Assembly (NCBI GenBank): GCA_017407995.1
Contig: JAFQVM010000030.1
Location: forward strand, 1 to 64,000
Source of the DNA: Clostridia bacterium
GTDB lineage: Bacteria > Bacillota > Clostridia > Oscillospirales > Acutalibacteraceae
Reading direction: 5' to 3'
DNA length: 64,000 bases
The position numbers were made by a program, and so were the translations under genes. Below, one piece after another: positions 15,522 to 24,857 of this stretch; the first letter of the stretch is position 1, and every line of letters begins with the position of its first letter. Below the pieces are notes generated by a model. The model made no database searches, was not told where the DNA came from, and worked only from the letters and a program-made list of their open reading frames with translations.

Positions 15522-16481
15522 TTATCTCCCTGCCATATTTGAGATGTTGTTTTTAAAGGACTCCGTAATCTCATTACCCGAAGCCAATACCGCTCCGAAC
15601 ACTGCACCAACCTCAGGAGAAAACGGTAAAACAGAAATATTTTTATAGTCCTGTTCCCACAAAATGTCAATCAAATCGTTCCTGAAAACATGGGAATTCA
15701 ATACTACGCCGCCCCAAAGACCAATTTTTATATCCTTCGACTGGTCTTTAAGCAAGGCTAAAACCGTTCTTGAAAGCGATTGAGCCTGCGCACTTACTAT
15801 ATTTCTTGCAACGCAGTCATGCTCTGCAACATCACACACACAACGGGCAAAATCCGCTATTTTTTTGCGCTCCATCGGCGGGTCATAAAACAAGCCGATA
15901 AGGTCATATATATCACTTGCGTTAAAAAAGGAAGTAAGTTCATCCGTCAGAACAGTCTTTTCTCCGCTTCCCTCAAAGCCTCTTATTCCTGCTCGTATTC
16001 CGTCAACAGCTATGGCATATGCACTGCCCTCATCACCAAGTATATATCCCCAGCCGCCTGCAGTTTTAATCTCACCCTGTGAAGTTTTAAGCACAGCCAT
16101 TGAACCTGTTCCGCTGATTACAGCCGCACATTCGCCAGAATCATACATAGTCATCAGCGCCGCTGAAAGGTCGCTGTCCATAACAATATTTTCAGCATTA
16201 AATATATCGAAGGCAAAGTCACTTAGCATCTCGTCATCAGCTCTGCCGCTCAATGCAGATGAGCCGATAAACACACTCTCATATTCGCAAATACCCGTAA
16301 GCTCCTCTATTTTTTTGAGAACATCACGCATATTGGCTCTCGCTTGTTCCATTCCCTCGGAGTAAAAATTGATACTGTCACCCGTAACCTTTGCCAAAAC
16401 AGTACCGCTTGCATCAGTACAAAGAGCAACAGTCCTTGTACCGCCGCCGTCTATACCTAAAAAGTATCCGCTTTTTTGCAC
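15522..16481 (-). CDS. BadF/BadG-type sugar kinase, probable N-acetylglucosamine kinase
   Basis: A 319-residue protein of the actin-like ATPase superfamily. It has the phosphate-1 loop FLGIDGGGTRTVA (D11), the phosphate-2 SGTGSMAVL and the adenosine LWGGVVLNSH motif. BadF-type members phosphorylate GlcNAc or related amino sugars, and the GH84/SIS neighbours support that. Start: GGAG is 8 bases before the GTG at 16481; another GTG at 16490 overlaps the Shine-Dalgarno. It is the first gene of the amino-sugar operon. Confidence 0.85.
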   Translation of the reverse strand: MQKSGYFLGIDGGGTRTVALCTDASGTVLAKVTGDSINFYSEGMEQARANMRDVLKKIEELTGICEYESVFIGSSALSGRADDEMLSDFAFDIFNAENIVMDSDLSAALMTMYDSGECAAVISGTGSMAVLKTSQGEIKTAGGWGYILGDEGSAYAIAVDGIRAGIRGFEGSGEKTVLTDELTSFFNASDIYDLIGLFYDPPMERKKIADFARCVCDVAEHDCVARNIVSAQAQSLSRTVLALLKDQSKDIKIGLWGGVVLNSHVFRNDLIDILWEQDYKNISVLPFSPEVGAVFGAVLASGNEITESFKNNISNMAGR

Positions 16482-16517
16482 ATATATCACTCCGTTCGTT
16501 TTAACCTATCAAATATA

Positions 16518-16545
16518 ACTATACCTAATTTTTTTAAAAAAACAA
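16518..16545 (-). promoter_or_regulatory. Probable promoter of the amino-sugar operon
   Basis: On the minus strand TTGTTT (16540-16545), 16-base spacer, TATAGT (16518-16523), about 35 bases before the kinase start. Confidence 0.5.
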
Positions 16546-16700
16546 GAGTTTTTGAATGGCGAATTCACGTTTTGTACAAATTTTCTTTACTTTGATTTAA
16601 CGGATTTTTACTATTCAGTACATAATCCGGTGGTATAACTATATTGCAGAGGGGGATAAGCATTTAGATTTCATTACTTTATGAAAGGAACATTATCGAA

Positions 16701-17150
16701 ATGAAAGATAAGTCTTGTGTTCTTGTTTGCGTAACTCCGCAAAGCGAATGTGAAAGACTAATCAAATCCGGTGCCCTGTTAGCAAAAGAAAAAGATGTTG
16801 CACTTGAAGTTCTCAGCGTTTTCCACGAGAAAGACGGCTTTGGGCCTAACCCTTCAGTCCTCGAGGAGCTCTACGCCTGCGCAAGAGAAGAAGATGCACA
16901 AATGAGCGTATATTTCAACGACAGCCCTGCGATAGTGGCTGCCGTACACGCAAAGAAAAAAGGAGCTTCAGACATTGTAGTTGGCTTTCCGAAAGAGCAA
17001 AGCACTCAATTTATTTCAGCATTACGTACCCTTTTGCCGGATATCCCGATAAGCATGGTAGACGTCGATGATAACGGTAAAATATACCGTATGATTCCGC
17101 AGGCTAAAGAGCCGCACTATGAAATAGTCGGTGCAGGCAAGAAAAATTAA
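16701..17150 (+). CDS. Universal-stress-protein-like protein (KdpD USP-type)
   Basis: A 149-residue soluble protein with a Rossmann-like start (CVLVCVTPQSECERLIKSGALLAKE) and an AKKKGASDIVVGFPK segment, resembling the USP domain found in KdpD sensor kinases. A compact ATP-binding GxxGxxxxS motif is not evident, so nucleotide binding is uncertain. GAAAGGAAC precedes the ATG. It appears monocistronic, with its own terminator. A signalling or stress role is only family-level inference. Confidence 0.7.
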   Translation: MKDKSCVLVCVTPQSECERLIKSGALLAKEKDVALEVLSVFHEKDGFGPNPSVLEELYACAREEDAQMSVYFNDSPAIVAAVHAKKKGASDIVVGFPKEQSTQFISALRTLLPDIPISMVDVDDNGKIYRMIPQAKEPHYEIVGAGKKN

Positions 17151-17197
17151 TTCTACAACCAGTGACTTTTCCAGTTTTTTCATTGTTATTCTCCAAA

Positions 17198-17238
17198 AAA
17201 CAGACAGCGGACGGCAAAGCCGTCCGCTGTCTGTTTTA
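17198..17238. terminator. Bidirectional terminator between the USP-like and esterase genes
   Basis: An 18-bp perfect stem (17198-17215 / 17219-17236) with AAA loop and A/T runs on both sides. The esterase stop codon touches its edge. Confidence 0.9.
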
Positions 17239-18324
17239 TCTATTCATAAAATCCATCAGTCCATGCCAGTCGTCTCTTGAAAAATAGTGACAGCCCTCAC
17301 GGTAGCAAAGTCCGACATTGCCATCATTGAGATACTTACCCTCTTTCAAAAAGTCGTCCTCCTCATATACAAAGCCCTTCTTACCGTAAAGCTCATATAC
17401 CTCCGATGAGGCAGCACAGCAAAGAAACTCCAACTCAGGTCCTGCCCAGATATCCTGTGAGGCAGAGGCAATATGCACCTTTCTCGGAGCGATAAGTGAG
17501 AACAAAAAGTGTTGGTCAAACGGTGTTTCATTATCTTTATTTTTGAAGTTCTTGTAATTTTCGCAGAACCAAAAAGGAAATCTCTCAACAATATGCTCTA
17601 TTGTTTCGTTGCCTGCTGTTTTTCCCCTGTTAAGCGAATCGCCGCTACAGCCTGCACAATTTGAATGGGCAACAGCAAACCTATCGTCCATAGCCGCTGT
17701 CAAAAGCGCCGTTTTGCCGAGTCTGGAGTGACCCGCAACTGCAATATTATCCTCATCTACCTCATCACGGGTCTGCAGAAAATCCATAACACGCATAGCC
17801 GCCCAAGCCCACATGGCTATTTTGCCCGGAGAATAGAGGCTGCGCTCAGAATCCTTATAAATAACACCTGCCAGACCGTTTGTGAAATCCTCATCATCAC
17901 TCGTTACATCTTTATAGCAGAATGATGCACAGGCAAAACCGTTATCTATAATCTCCTCGGTCGGCATATATTCATCGGGGATATTGGGTCTGAAGTTTAT
18001 ATGCACAACTGTCTTAAACTTATCACCTTTCTTCGGATAAATATATGTAACGGGAAATGAAAATTTCTCTCCGCCTATAACCGAAACTATATCAAGGTCT
18101 ATTCGAACAGCTTTACCCGCACAGCAACGGCGGTTATCTGTTTCTTTTATATCAAAAGTTACTTTTTTGGGTTTTTCAGGCATATATCCGTACTCACATT
18201 TGAGCATCGTCTCTTCAACAAGAGGACGTACTTTCTCCCACTCTGCAACCGCTTTAACCCTTTCACCGCTTATATCCAGAGGTGACGGAACCTTAAGCTT
18301 CTCCAACTTTTCTTTAATCGTCAT
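17236..18324 (-). CDS. Alpha/beta hydrolase, CE15 glucuronoyl esterase-like
   Basis: A 362-residue protein. The nucleophile elbow is AVAGHSRLGKTAL (S200), the variant typical of bacterial CE15. It is followed by NCAGCSGDS, the TPFDQHFLFSLIAPRKVHIASA strand region and the late GCHYFSRDDW histidine (H346). CE15 enzymes cut ester bonds between lignin alcohols and glucuronoxylan glucuronate. No signal peptide is visible, so it would act on imported fragments or on another ester such as acetyl-xylan. Start: AGGAG is 8 bases before the ATG at 18324; a longer frame upstream runs through the ispE terminator. Confidence 0.72.
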   Translation of the reverse strand: MTIKEKLEKLKVPSPLDISGERVKAVAEWEKVRPLVEETMLKCEYGYMPEKPKKVTFDIKETDNRRCCAGKAVRIDLDIVSVIGGEKFSFPVTYIYPKKGDKFKTVVHINFRPNIPDEYMPTEEIIDNGFACASFCYKDVTSDDEDFTNGLAGVIYKDSERSLYSPGKIAMWAWAAMRVMDFLQTRDEVDEDNIAVAGHSRLGKTALLTAAMDDRFAVAHSNCAGCSGDSLNRGKTAGNETIEHIVERFPFWFCENYKNFKNKDNETPFDQHFLFSLIAPRKVHIASASQDIWAGPELEFLCCAASSEVYELYGKKGFVYEEDDFLKEGKYLNDGNVGLCYREGCHYFSRDDWHGLMDFMNR

Positions 18325-18337
18325 AGTTTTTACTCCT

Positions 18338-18366
18338 AAAAAACGGCAGAGAACAAACCTCTGCCG
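18338..18366 (-). terminator. ispE terminator
   Basis: CGGCAGAG (18344-18351) / CTCTGCCG (18359-18366). Six T follow on the minus strand, directly ahead of the esterase Shine-Dalgarno. Confidence 0.85.
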
Positions 18367-18373
18367 CAATATT

Positions 18374-19249
18374 TTATATAAATTCAATACCCGTCTTTGC
18401 CGGAGTACATAGGTGTACGCTCTTGACAAGACCCTGTTTTTCAAGTTTTTCGCAGCAGGCCACCGCTTTTTCCTTATCTTTAAACAAGCCGAAAATCGTA
18501 GGGCCGCTACCGCTCATCTGTGAAAGCGAGCAGTCAAAATCATTCATTATATGCTTTATTGTAACACGCTCAGGCACCTCGATGGTCTGCTCAAAAACGT
18601 TACCTGCAAAGCGGCACATACCATCAAAGTCAGCACTCGCAGCGGCTGAAAGCATCTTGATACTGTCTGGTCTGTAAATATACCCCGCCGAGTCAAAATC
18701 AGCATAGGCTCTCGCAGTGGAAACTCCTGTTGCGGGCTTTGCAAGCACCACAAAACAATCCTTTAACGCAGGCAGTTCAGACAGCACGCCGCCCGTATGC
18801 TGTGAAAGCATAGTGCCGCCCATTATGCAAAACGGCACATCGCTGCCGATTTTAAGTCCTATAGAGCAAAGCTCAAACTGTGAAAATCCCGTCTTAAACA
18901 GACGGTCAAGCGCAACAATAACACCAGCACCGTCTGCACTGCCGCCCGCAAGTCCCGCTTCAAACGGAATATTTTTTTCAATGTGGATATCCACGCCCTT
19001 GTCAGTTATACCTGCGGTCTCAAAAAAAGCCTTTGCTGCACGATAGGCTATGTTCTTTTCATCGGTCGGCAAAGCTGACTCAGAACAACTAAGCCTTATC
19101 TCACCGCAGGAATTCTCTTCCACGGTGATAATATCCGACAGTGACACTGACTGCATTATCATAAAAAGCGAATGGTAACCGTTTGGCAGACGACCTAAAA
19201 TATCAAGAAACAGATTGATTTTTGCGTTTGCTTTGAGTTGAAGTTTCAA
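18374..19249 (-). CDS. ispE: 4-diphosphocytidyl-2-C-methyl-D-erythritol kinase IspE
   Basis: A 291-residue GHMP kinase. The N-terminal KANAKINLFLDILGRLPNGYH, the ATP-binding PFEAGLAGGSADGAG glycine loop and the C-terminal LSQMSGSGPTIFGLF are all present. It phosphorylates CDP-methylerythritol in the non-mevalonate isoprenoid pathway. The start is TTG at 19249, with GAGGTGAT about 3 bases upstream. The PHP phosphatase lies 20 bases upstream on the same strand, so the two may be cotranscribed. Confidence 0.96.
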   Translation of the reverse strand: MKLQLKANAKINLFLDILGRLPNGYHSLFMIMQSVSLSDIITVEENSCGEIRLSCSESALPTDEKNIAYRAAKAFFETAGITDKGVDIHIEKNIPFEAGLAGGSADGAGVIVALDRLFKTGFSQFELCSIGLKIGSDVPFCIMGGTMLSQHTGGVLSELPALKDCFVVLAKPATGVSTARAYADFDSAGYIYRPDSIKMLSAAASADFDGMCRFAGNVFEQTIEVPERVTIKHIMNDFDCSLSQMSGSGPTIFGLFKDKEKAVACCEKLEKQGLVKSVHLCTPAKTGIEFI

Positions 19250-19269
19250 ACAATCACCTCTTTTTAATT

Positions 19270-20079
19270 CTACTCTATCGGTATCTGAACAGGAGTGCGG
19301 TTCTGGAACAACGTTACGCTGTCAAACCCACAGCGTTTTGCAATCTCCATACCCTCTCTGATTCCCGCTCCCAAATCCTTTGCATAGTGAGCATCCGAGC
19401 CGACGGTGACCATCTCACCGCCAAGCTGTTTAAAGCGACGTACAACATCCTCCTCGGGCATAGTCCTGCCTATCTTCTGACGAAGTCCCGAAGTATTTAT
19501 CTCAAGTGCTTTCTGATTCTTCACAAGTGCTATGAGTGCCTCGTCAATCTGCTCTTTATATTTGCTCATATCAACGGGGATGCCGTATTCACCACAGATA
19601 TAACGCAGAGGATATGTCACATGAGCAAGAGTATCAAACTTGCCCCACTGTGCAAGCTTTATCAGCTCGTCAAAATACTGAGTGAGTAACGAATCAACAT
19701 CATGCTCTGCATAGTCAAGAAAACAGAAATCCTTGACACCGTTGAGATTGTGAACCGAGCCTATGACTATGTCATACGGCAGTGCTGCAATTATTTCCTC
19801 AGCGGTCTTTACATCATACATCGGCTGGCCCAATTCAACGCCCAAACACACAAGCAGCTTTCCCGTAAAAGCCGAACGGGCTTTAGATGCCTCAAAAAAC
19901 GACTGCCTTGCCACTCTGTCATAACTGTCCTGCTTATAAAAATCGACCTCTACATGGTCAGTAAATGCTATCGCACGCAGACCCGCCATATCAGCCTGCT
20001 CGCAAAGATACATCGCCGAGTGATGACCGTCCGGAGAGTTGTCCGTATGGGTATGCATATCGATTATTTTATAAGCCAT
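19270..20079 (-). CDS. PHP-domain histidinol-phosphatase-like phosphoesterase
   Basis: A 269-residue PHP protein with metal-binding motifs MHTHTDNSPDG near the N-terminus, AFTDHVEVD, a GVELGQP glutamate, IGSVH, and the late VTVGSDAHYAKDLG. It resembles HisJ-type histidinol-phosphate phosphatases, the last-but-two step of histidine synthesis. PHP proteins of this size also include other phosphoesterases, and no his genes are nearby. AAGGGG precedes the ATG. Confidence 0.82.
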   Translation of the reverse strand: MAYKIIDMHTHTDNSPDGHHSAMYLCEQADMAGLRAIAFTDHVEVDFYKQDSYDRVARQSFFEASKARSAFTGKLLVCLGVELGQPMYDVKTAEEIIAALPYDIVIGSVHNLNGVKDFCFLDYAEHDVDSLLTQYFDELIKLAQWGKFDTLAHVTYPLRYICGEYGIPVDMSKYKEQIDEALIALVKNQKALEINTSGLRQKIGRTMPEEDVVRRFKQLGGEMVTVGSDAHYAKDLGAGIREGMEIAKRCGFDSVTLFQNRTPVQIPIE

Positions 20080-20189
20080 AATTTGATTTTCCCCTTTTTT
20101 AGTGTTTTGCTGTCTCTATAATACCACATTTTTACTCCGTATAACAGACTAATTTAAAATATTTTTTAACTTGTATTTCCTGTGTACTA

Positions 20190-20218
20190 TTGTTATAAAA
20201 GACATTTTGTGGTAAGAT
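20190..20218 (+). promoter_or_regulatory. Promoter of the ACT-UPF0210 operon
   Basis: TTGTTA (20190-20195), 17-base spacer, TAAGAT (20213-20218). Confidence 0.6.
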
Positions 20219-20251
20219 ATATCGTAAAATAAAAACAGGATGTGATTAAAC

Positions 20252-20521
20252 ATGAGAGCTGTTATTACTGTTATCGGTCGGGACGTCGTGGGTATCCTTG
20301 CCGAAGTTTCCGGAAAGTGCTCAGAGCTCAACGTAAATATAGCCGAAGTTACCCAGTCAGTTTTGCAGGATATGTTCTGCATGATTATGCTCGTTGATAT
20401 GGATAAGTGCTCTATCCCGCTTGCTGATTTCTCCGATATCATGAAAAAACTCGGCGAAAAGCACGGGCTGTCAATCCATGTCATGCACGGAGATGTTTTT
20501 GACTCCATGTACCACGTTTAA
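20252..20521 (+). CDS. ACT-domain protein (UPF0237)
   Basis: An 89-residue single ACT domain ([37 protein letters not shown]), typical of UPF0237 proteins. ACT domains bind small ligands, often amino acids. It precedes the UPF0210 gene by about 17 bases; this pairing is widespread in anaerobes and archaea, so the two presumably act together. GGATGTG precedes the ATG. The ligand is unknown. Confidence 0.92.
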   Translation: MRAVITVIGRDVVGILAEVSGKCSELNVNIAEVTQSVLQDMFCMIMLVDMDKCSIPLADFSDIMKKLGEKHGLSIHVMHGDVFDSMYHV

Positions 20522-20538
20522 GAAAGGACCTTTTGAGC

Positions 20539-21894
20539 ATGATTAATTCACGTGACATCCTTGAAACCATCAGGATGATTCAGGATGAAAATCTTGACAT
20601 AAGAACGATAACTATGGGTATCTCCCTGCTCGACTGCTGCTGTGACGATATCGACCGTTCATGTCAAAAAATATATGACAAGATAACCACCAAAGCCGCT
20701 CGCCTTGTTGCCGTAGGTAATGAGATTGAGAAGGAATACGGTGTGCCGATAATCAACAAGCGTATCGCCGTCACCCCAATTGCAATGCTTCTTGCTTCTT
20801 CAGGCGGTGACCCGGTAAAATATGCATTAACCCTCGAAAGAGCTGCAAGAGAAGTAGGCGTCAACTTCATCGGCGGCTACTCAGCCCTTGTTCAAAAAGG
20901 CTTTGCCCCCGGTGACGAACAGCTCATAAGAAGCATCCCGGAAGCTCTTGCTAAGACTCAGCACGTCTGTTCAAGCGTAAACATAGGCTCAACAAAAACC
21001 GGCATAAACATGGATGCCGTCGCAATGATGGGCGACATAGTAAAAGAAGCAGCAGAACTTACTAAGGATGACAACTGTATCGGTGCTGCTAAGCTTGTTG
21101 TTTTCTGCAATGCACCTGAAGACAACCCGTTTATGGCGGGTGCTTTCCACGGTCCTGGCGAACCTGAATGTGTTATTAATGTCGGTGTTTCAGGACCGGG
21201 TGTTGTACGCAGTGCACTCAAAAAGATTCCCGACGGCAACCTCACGGATGTTGCCGATGTCATAAAAAAGACCGCTTTCAAAATTACACGTCTGGGTCAG
21301 CTTATAGCCTCCGAAGCATCTCGCAGACTGGATGTCCCGTTCGGTATTGTTGACCTTTCACTCGCTCCGACTCCCGCTGTCGGTGACTCGGTAGCGCACA
21401 TCTTAGAGGAAATAGGTCTTGAAACCTGCGGTGCTCACGGTACAACTGCCGCACTCGCACTCTTGAACGACGCTGTCAAAAAAGGCGGCACAATGGCCTC
21501 CTCTCACGTCGGAGGACTCTCAGGCGCATTTATTCCCGTTTCAGAAGACGCAGGCATGATTGATGCTGCACGTGAGGGAATACTTAAAATAGAAAAGCTT
21601 GAAGCTATGACCGCAGTTTGCTCCGTTGGTCTTGACATGATAGTTGTACCCGGCAGTACAACATCCGAAGTAATAAGTGCAATTATTGCCGACGAGGCAG
21701 CCATAGGCATGGTGAACTCAAAAACCACAGCCGTGCGTCTTATTCCCGCTATCGGAAAAGACGTCGGTGATGAGCTTAATTTCGGCGGTCTGTTAGGCGC
21801 CGGTCCCGTCATGTCTATCAACACCGCATCCCCCGCAAAGATGATTGCCAGGGGCGGCAGAATCCCCGCTCCGCTGCAGAGCCTTAAAAACTGA
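20539..21894 (+). CDS. UPF0210/DUF711 family protein
   Basis: A 451-residue protein with DUF711 landmarks: [22 protein letters not shown] at the start, [25 protein letters not shown], and [21 protein letters not shown]. The fold is related to pyruvate formate-lyase-like barrels, but no glycyl-radical motif is expected and the activity is uncharacterised. Start: AGAAAGGA is about 10 bases before the ATG at 20539; an in-frame TTG at 20533 is too close. It pairs with the preceding ACT protein. Confidence 0.9.
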   Translation: MINSRDILETIRMIQDENLDIRTITMGISLLDCCCDDIDRSCQKIYDKITTKAARLVAVGNEIEKEYGVPIINKRIAVTPIAMLLASSGGDPVKYALTLERAAREVGVNFIGGYSALVQKGFAPGDEQLIRSIPEALAKTQHVCSSVNIGSTKTGINMDAVAMMGDIVKEAAELTKDDNCIGAAKLVVFCNAPEDNPFMAGAFHGPGEPECVINVGVSGPGVVRSALKKIPDGNLTDVADVIKKTAFKITRLGQLIASEASRRLDVPFGIVDLSLAPTPAVGDSVAHILEEIGLETCGAHGTTAALALLNDAVKKGGTMASSHVGGLSGAFIPVSEDAGMIDAAREGILKIEKLEAMTAVCSVGLDMIVVPGSTTSEVISAIIADEAAIGMVNSKTTAVRLIPAIGKDVGDELNFGGLLGAGPVMSINTASPAKMIARGGRIPAPLQSLKN

Positions 21895-21917
21895 CGACAG
21901 AAGGGATATCTTTGTCT

Positions 21918-22760
21918 ATGAAAGTTCTTGTTACGGGCGCAAAAGGACAGCTCGGCTACGACGTCATAAAACGGCTCAATGAACTCGGTGACACTCCCGT
22001 TGGTGCAGACATCGAGGACTTTGATATAACAGACGAGCAAAAAACTCTTCAATTCATCACAGCACTTAAACCGCAGGCTGTCATACACTGCGCAGCCTAC
22101 ACCGCTGTCGATAAAGCGGAGGACGAGCCTCAGAAGTGCCGTTTGATAAATGTTGAAGGCACAAGAAATATAGCAAAAGCCTGCTGTGCCATCGATGCAA
22201 AGCTCATATATATAAGCTCAGACTACGTTTTCGGCGGCGAGGGAGAGTGTCTGCTTGAAACAGACCACAAAAAAAAGCCGCAAAGCATCTACGGTTTAAC
22301 CAAACTTGAGGGCGAAGAAGCCGCTATGCTGTGCCCGAAAAGTTTTGTAGTCAGAACCTCATGGGTGTTCGGAGAAAACGGCGGCAACTTTGTAAAAACT
22401 ATGCTCAGACTGTCAGAAAGCCGTGATGAGTTGACCGTAGTTAACGACCAGACAGGCTCTCCGACATATACGCCCGACCTGGCCCGTCTCCTTTGCGACA
22501 TGGTAAAAACCGATAAATTCGGAATATATCATGCTTCCAATGAAGGTTTCTGCACGTGGGCACAGTTTGCCGCCAAGATTATGGAAATGGCAGGCAAGTC
22601 CACAAAGATAGTCCCCTGTTGCACGAACGAATATCCCGCAAAGGCAAAAAGACCCGAAAATTCACGTCTTTCAAAAGCAAGTCTTGATAAGGCAGGTTTT
22701 GAACGTCTGCCTCATTGGCAGAATGCTCTTGAAAGATTCTTAAAAAATCTTGATTTATAG
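21918..22760 (+). CDS. rfbD: dTDP-4-dehydrorhamnose reductase RmlD
   Basis: A 280-residue extended short-chain dehydrogenase. The NAD(P) motif VTGAKGQLGYDV starts the protein, HCAAYTAVDKAEDEP follows, and the catalytic YGLTKLEGE (Y-x-x-x-K) and SWVFGENGGNFVKTML region match RmlD. It makes dTDP-L-rhamnose for cell-surface polysaccharide. No rmlA/B/C are near. The ATG at 21918 is preceded by AAGGGATATC; a TTG 6 bases earlier is less well placed. Confidence 0.9.
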   Translation: MKVLVTGAKGQLGYDVIKRLNELGDTPVGADIEDFDITDEQKTLQFITALKPQAVIHCAAYTAVDKAEDEPQKCRLINVEGTRNIAKACCAIDAKLIYISSDYVFGGEGECLLETDHKKKPQSIYGLTKLEGEEAAMLCPKSFVVRTSWVFGENGGNFVKTMLRLSESRDELTVVNDQTGSPTYTPDLARLLCDMVKTDKFGIYHASNEGFCTWAQFAAKIMEMAGKSTKIVPCCTNEYPAKAKRPENSRLSKASLDKAGFERLPHWQNALERFLKNLDL

Positions 22761-22778
22761 CTCTTTTAATAGTATAAT
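22750..22778 (+). promoter_or_regulatory. Promoter of the Gls24-fakA-recG operon
   Basis: TTGATT (22750-22755, inside the end of rfbD), 17-base spacer, TATAAT (22773-22778). A leader hairpin (TTCGC...GCGAA, about 22783-22809) lies just upstream of the ribosome site. Confidence 0.75.
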
Positions 22779-22829
22779 ATATTCGCTGTCGATTTTTTCG
22801 GCAAGCGAAGTGTGAAAGGAGGAGTTTCC

Positions 22830-23186
22830 GTGATAAGACTTGAAAACCATCTCGGTGTCATTGAAATCTCCCAACCGTTTTTTGCCACTTTAATAGGTAA
22901 TGCCGCATCCTCATGCTTTGGAGTAGCAGGCATGGCTAACAGTAACGCCCGTCAGGGTATCCGTTCTTTCCTTAACAAAGGCATCAATTTTGTTGACCAG
23001 GGTATCAGCGTTAAGAAAGACGGTGACGGTCTCATCGTTGACCTTCACATCATCGTGACCTATGGGCTTAATATCTCTGCAATTTGTCAGAGCATCGTCA
23101 ACAAAGTCAGATACACCGTTGAAGAAGCAACGGGACTTGGTGTGCACAAGGTCAATGTCTATGTTGACGGTATGAAAGGCGAATAA
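22830..23186 (+). CDS. Asp23/Gls24 family envelope stress protein
   Basis: A 118-residue Asp23/Gls24-type protein (YloU group) with GVIEISQPFFATLIGNAASSCFGVAGMAN and the C-terminal VTYGLNISAICQSIVNKVRYTVEEATGLGVHKVNVYVDG. Members associate with the envelope and are linked to cell-wall stress. Start: AAAGGAGGAG precedes the GTG at 22830; an earlier GTG overlaps the Shine-Dalgarno. It is followed by fakA and recG, the usual Firmicute order. Confidence 0.92.
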   Translation: MIRLENHLGVIEISQPFFATLIGNAASSCFGVAGMANSNARQGIRSFLNKGINFVDQGISVKKDGDGLIVDLHIIVTYGLNISAICQSIVNKVRYTVEEATGLGVHKVNVYVDGMKGE

Positions 23187-23209
23187 CGCCGCTTTGGGAG
23201 GAAGTAGAA

Positions 23210-24856
23210 TTGGAAATAACAGGAGCATTATTGCGTAATGCGGTCATAAGCGCCGCCGAAACAATAGCATCACTGCGTAAAGAAATAGACGCACTCAACG
23301 TTTTCCCCGTGCCTGATGGCGATACAGGTACAAATATGTCAATGACTATAACAAATGCCTCACGTGAGGTTTCATTTAAAGGCGATGACGAGAGCGTATC
23401 TGCTGTTGCAGATTGCATTGCTTCCGGTCTTTTGAGAGGTGCAAGAGGAAACTCCGGCGTTATACTCTCTCTTATTTTCCGTGGCTTTGCAAAAGGGCTT
23501 AAAGGTCTTGAAACTGCTGACGGTGAAGCTGTCGCTAAGGCCCTCGAAAAAGGTAGTTCATCTGCATACAAAGCTGTCATGAAGCCGACAGAGGGTACTA
23601 TCCTTACAGTTATCCGTACTGCCTCAGAATATGCTCGTCGCTGTGTAAACGAGGGAGAAACAGATGCTGTCAAGGTTTTTGATGAAGGTTTGAGAGGCGC
23701 TGAAATCGCTCTTGCCGACACACCCAATATTCTGCCCGTACTTAAAAAGGTTGGAGTTGTTGATGCAGGCGGACAGGGTCTTGTCAGCATTTTCACAGCC
23801 ATGTCAGCTGTTTTTAACGGCAAGGAAGTTAAAGTCAATACTCCCGGTGAAGCACCTGTAAATGCTGTAGAAAGTGCCGCCGGAAACGTCGAAGCTGACA
23901 TACATTTCGCCTACTGCACAGAGTTCATCGCAGACAGGGAAAACGACAAGGACCCCCGTGAGCTGCGTGCATATCTTGAGTCTATCGGCGATTGCGTTGT
24001 CGTTGTAGACGATGAGAAGATAATCAAAGTTCACGTCCACACAAACGAGCCCGGTAACGCTATCCAGAAGGGCATCGAATACGGTCAGCTTGTAAACATA
24101 AAGATTGAAAACATGCGTCAGCAGCATCAGAATGCCCAGTGGGGCAACGCTCCCGAAGAGCAGCAGACTCCGCAGAAGCCTGCAGAGCCCACTAAACCCT
24201 ACGGTTATGTTGCAGTAGCTTCAGGCGACGGTATTCAGGAATTGTTTACTCAGCTCGGCGTCGACCAGATTGTCAGCGGAGGTCAGACCATGAACCCCAG
24301 CACCGACGATTTGCTCAAGGCTGTACTTGCGACACCGGCAGAGCACGTTTTCATTCTTCCCAATAATAAAAATATTATTATGGCTGCTGAGCAGGTTGAC
24401 CCGCTCACAGACCGTGATGTGCGTGTGCTTCACACCAAGACAATACCTCAGGGTATTGCCGCTATGCTCAATGTCGACGATGACCTCTCTGTCGATGAGA
24501 ATCATATGAGCATGATGAAAGCCGCAGAAAAGGTTTCAACAGGACTTATAACTTTTGCTGCACGTGACAGCTCTATAGAGGGTCAGGCCGTCAGAGAAGG
24601 ACAGATTCTCGGCATGGAAAACGGCAAGATAACCACTGTTGAATTCAGTGCTCAACAGGCGGCTTACAGAGTAACCAGACATCTGTTTAAGCGTGGTGTA
24701 TCCTCGCTTATCACCATAATATACGGCAACGGCACCACCGAAGAGGAAGCTGAAGAGCTTGCAGCAAGGCTTTCCGACAAGTACGGCTTCGATGCTGAAA
24801 TTTCGGTTGTCAACGGCGGTCAGCCCGTATACTACTACATCATTTCGGTTGAATAA
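23210..24856 (+). CDS. fakA: Fatty acid kinase subunit FakA-like (DAK2 domain, YloV)
   Basis: A 548-residue protein with an N-terminal DAK2 ATP-binding domain (NVFPVPDGDTGTNMSMT; GLLRGARGNSGVILS), a middle linker domain (VVDDEKIIKVHVHTNEPG) and a C-terminal DegV-like domain (VFILPNNKNIIMAAEQ). FakA with FakB phosphorylates exogenous fatty acids for phospholipid synthesis. It starts at a TTG with GGGAGGAAG 5 bases ahead. A Gln/Pro-rich insert (QQHQNAQWGNAPEEQQTPQK) separates the domains. No fakB lies in the window. Confidence 0.92.
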   Translation: MEITGALLRNAVISAAETIASLRKEIDALNVFPVPDGDTGTNMSMTITNASREVSFKGDDESVSAVADCIASGLLRGARGNSGVILSLIFRGFAKGLKGLETADGEAVAKALEKGSSSAYKAVMKPTEGTILTVIRTASEYARRCVNEGETDAVKVFDEGLRGAEIALADTPNILPVLKKVGVVDAGGQGLVSIFTAMSAVFNGKEVKVNTPGEAPVNAVESAAGNVEADIHFAYCTEFIADRENDKDPRELRAYLESIGDCVVVVDDEKIIKVHVHTNEPGNAIQKGIEYGQLVNIKIENMRQQHQNAQWGNAPEEQQTPQKPAEPTKPYGYVAVASGDGIQELFTQLGVDQIVSGGQTMNPSTDDLLKAVLATPAEHVFILPNNKNIIMAAEQVDPLTDRDVRVLHTKTIPQGIAAMLNVDDDLSVDENHMSMMKAAEKVSTGLITFAARDSSIEGQAVREGQILGMENGKITTVEFSAQQAAYRVTRHLFKRGVSSLITIIYGNGTTEEEAEELAARLSDKYGFDAEISVVNGGQPVYYYIISVE

Positions 24857-24857
24857 A

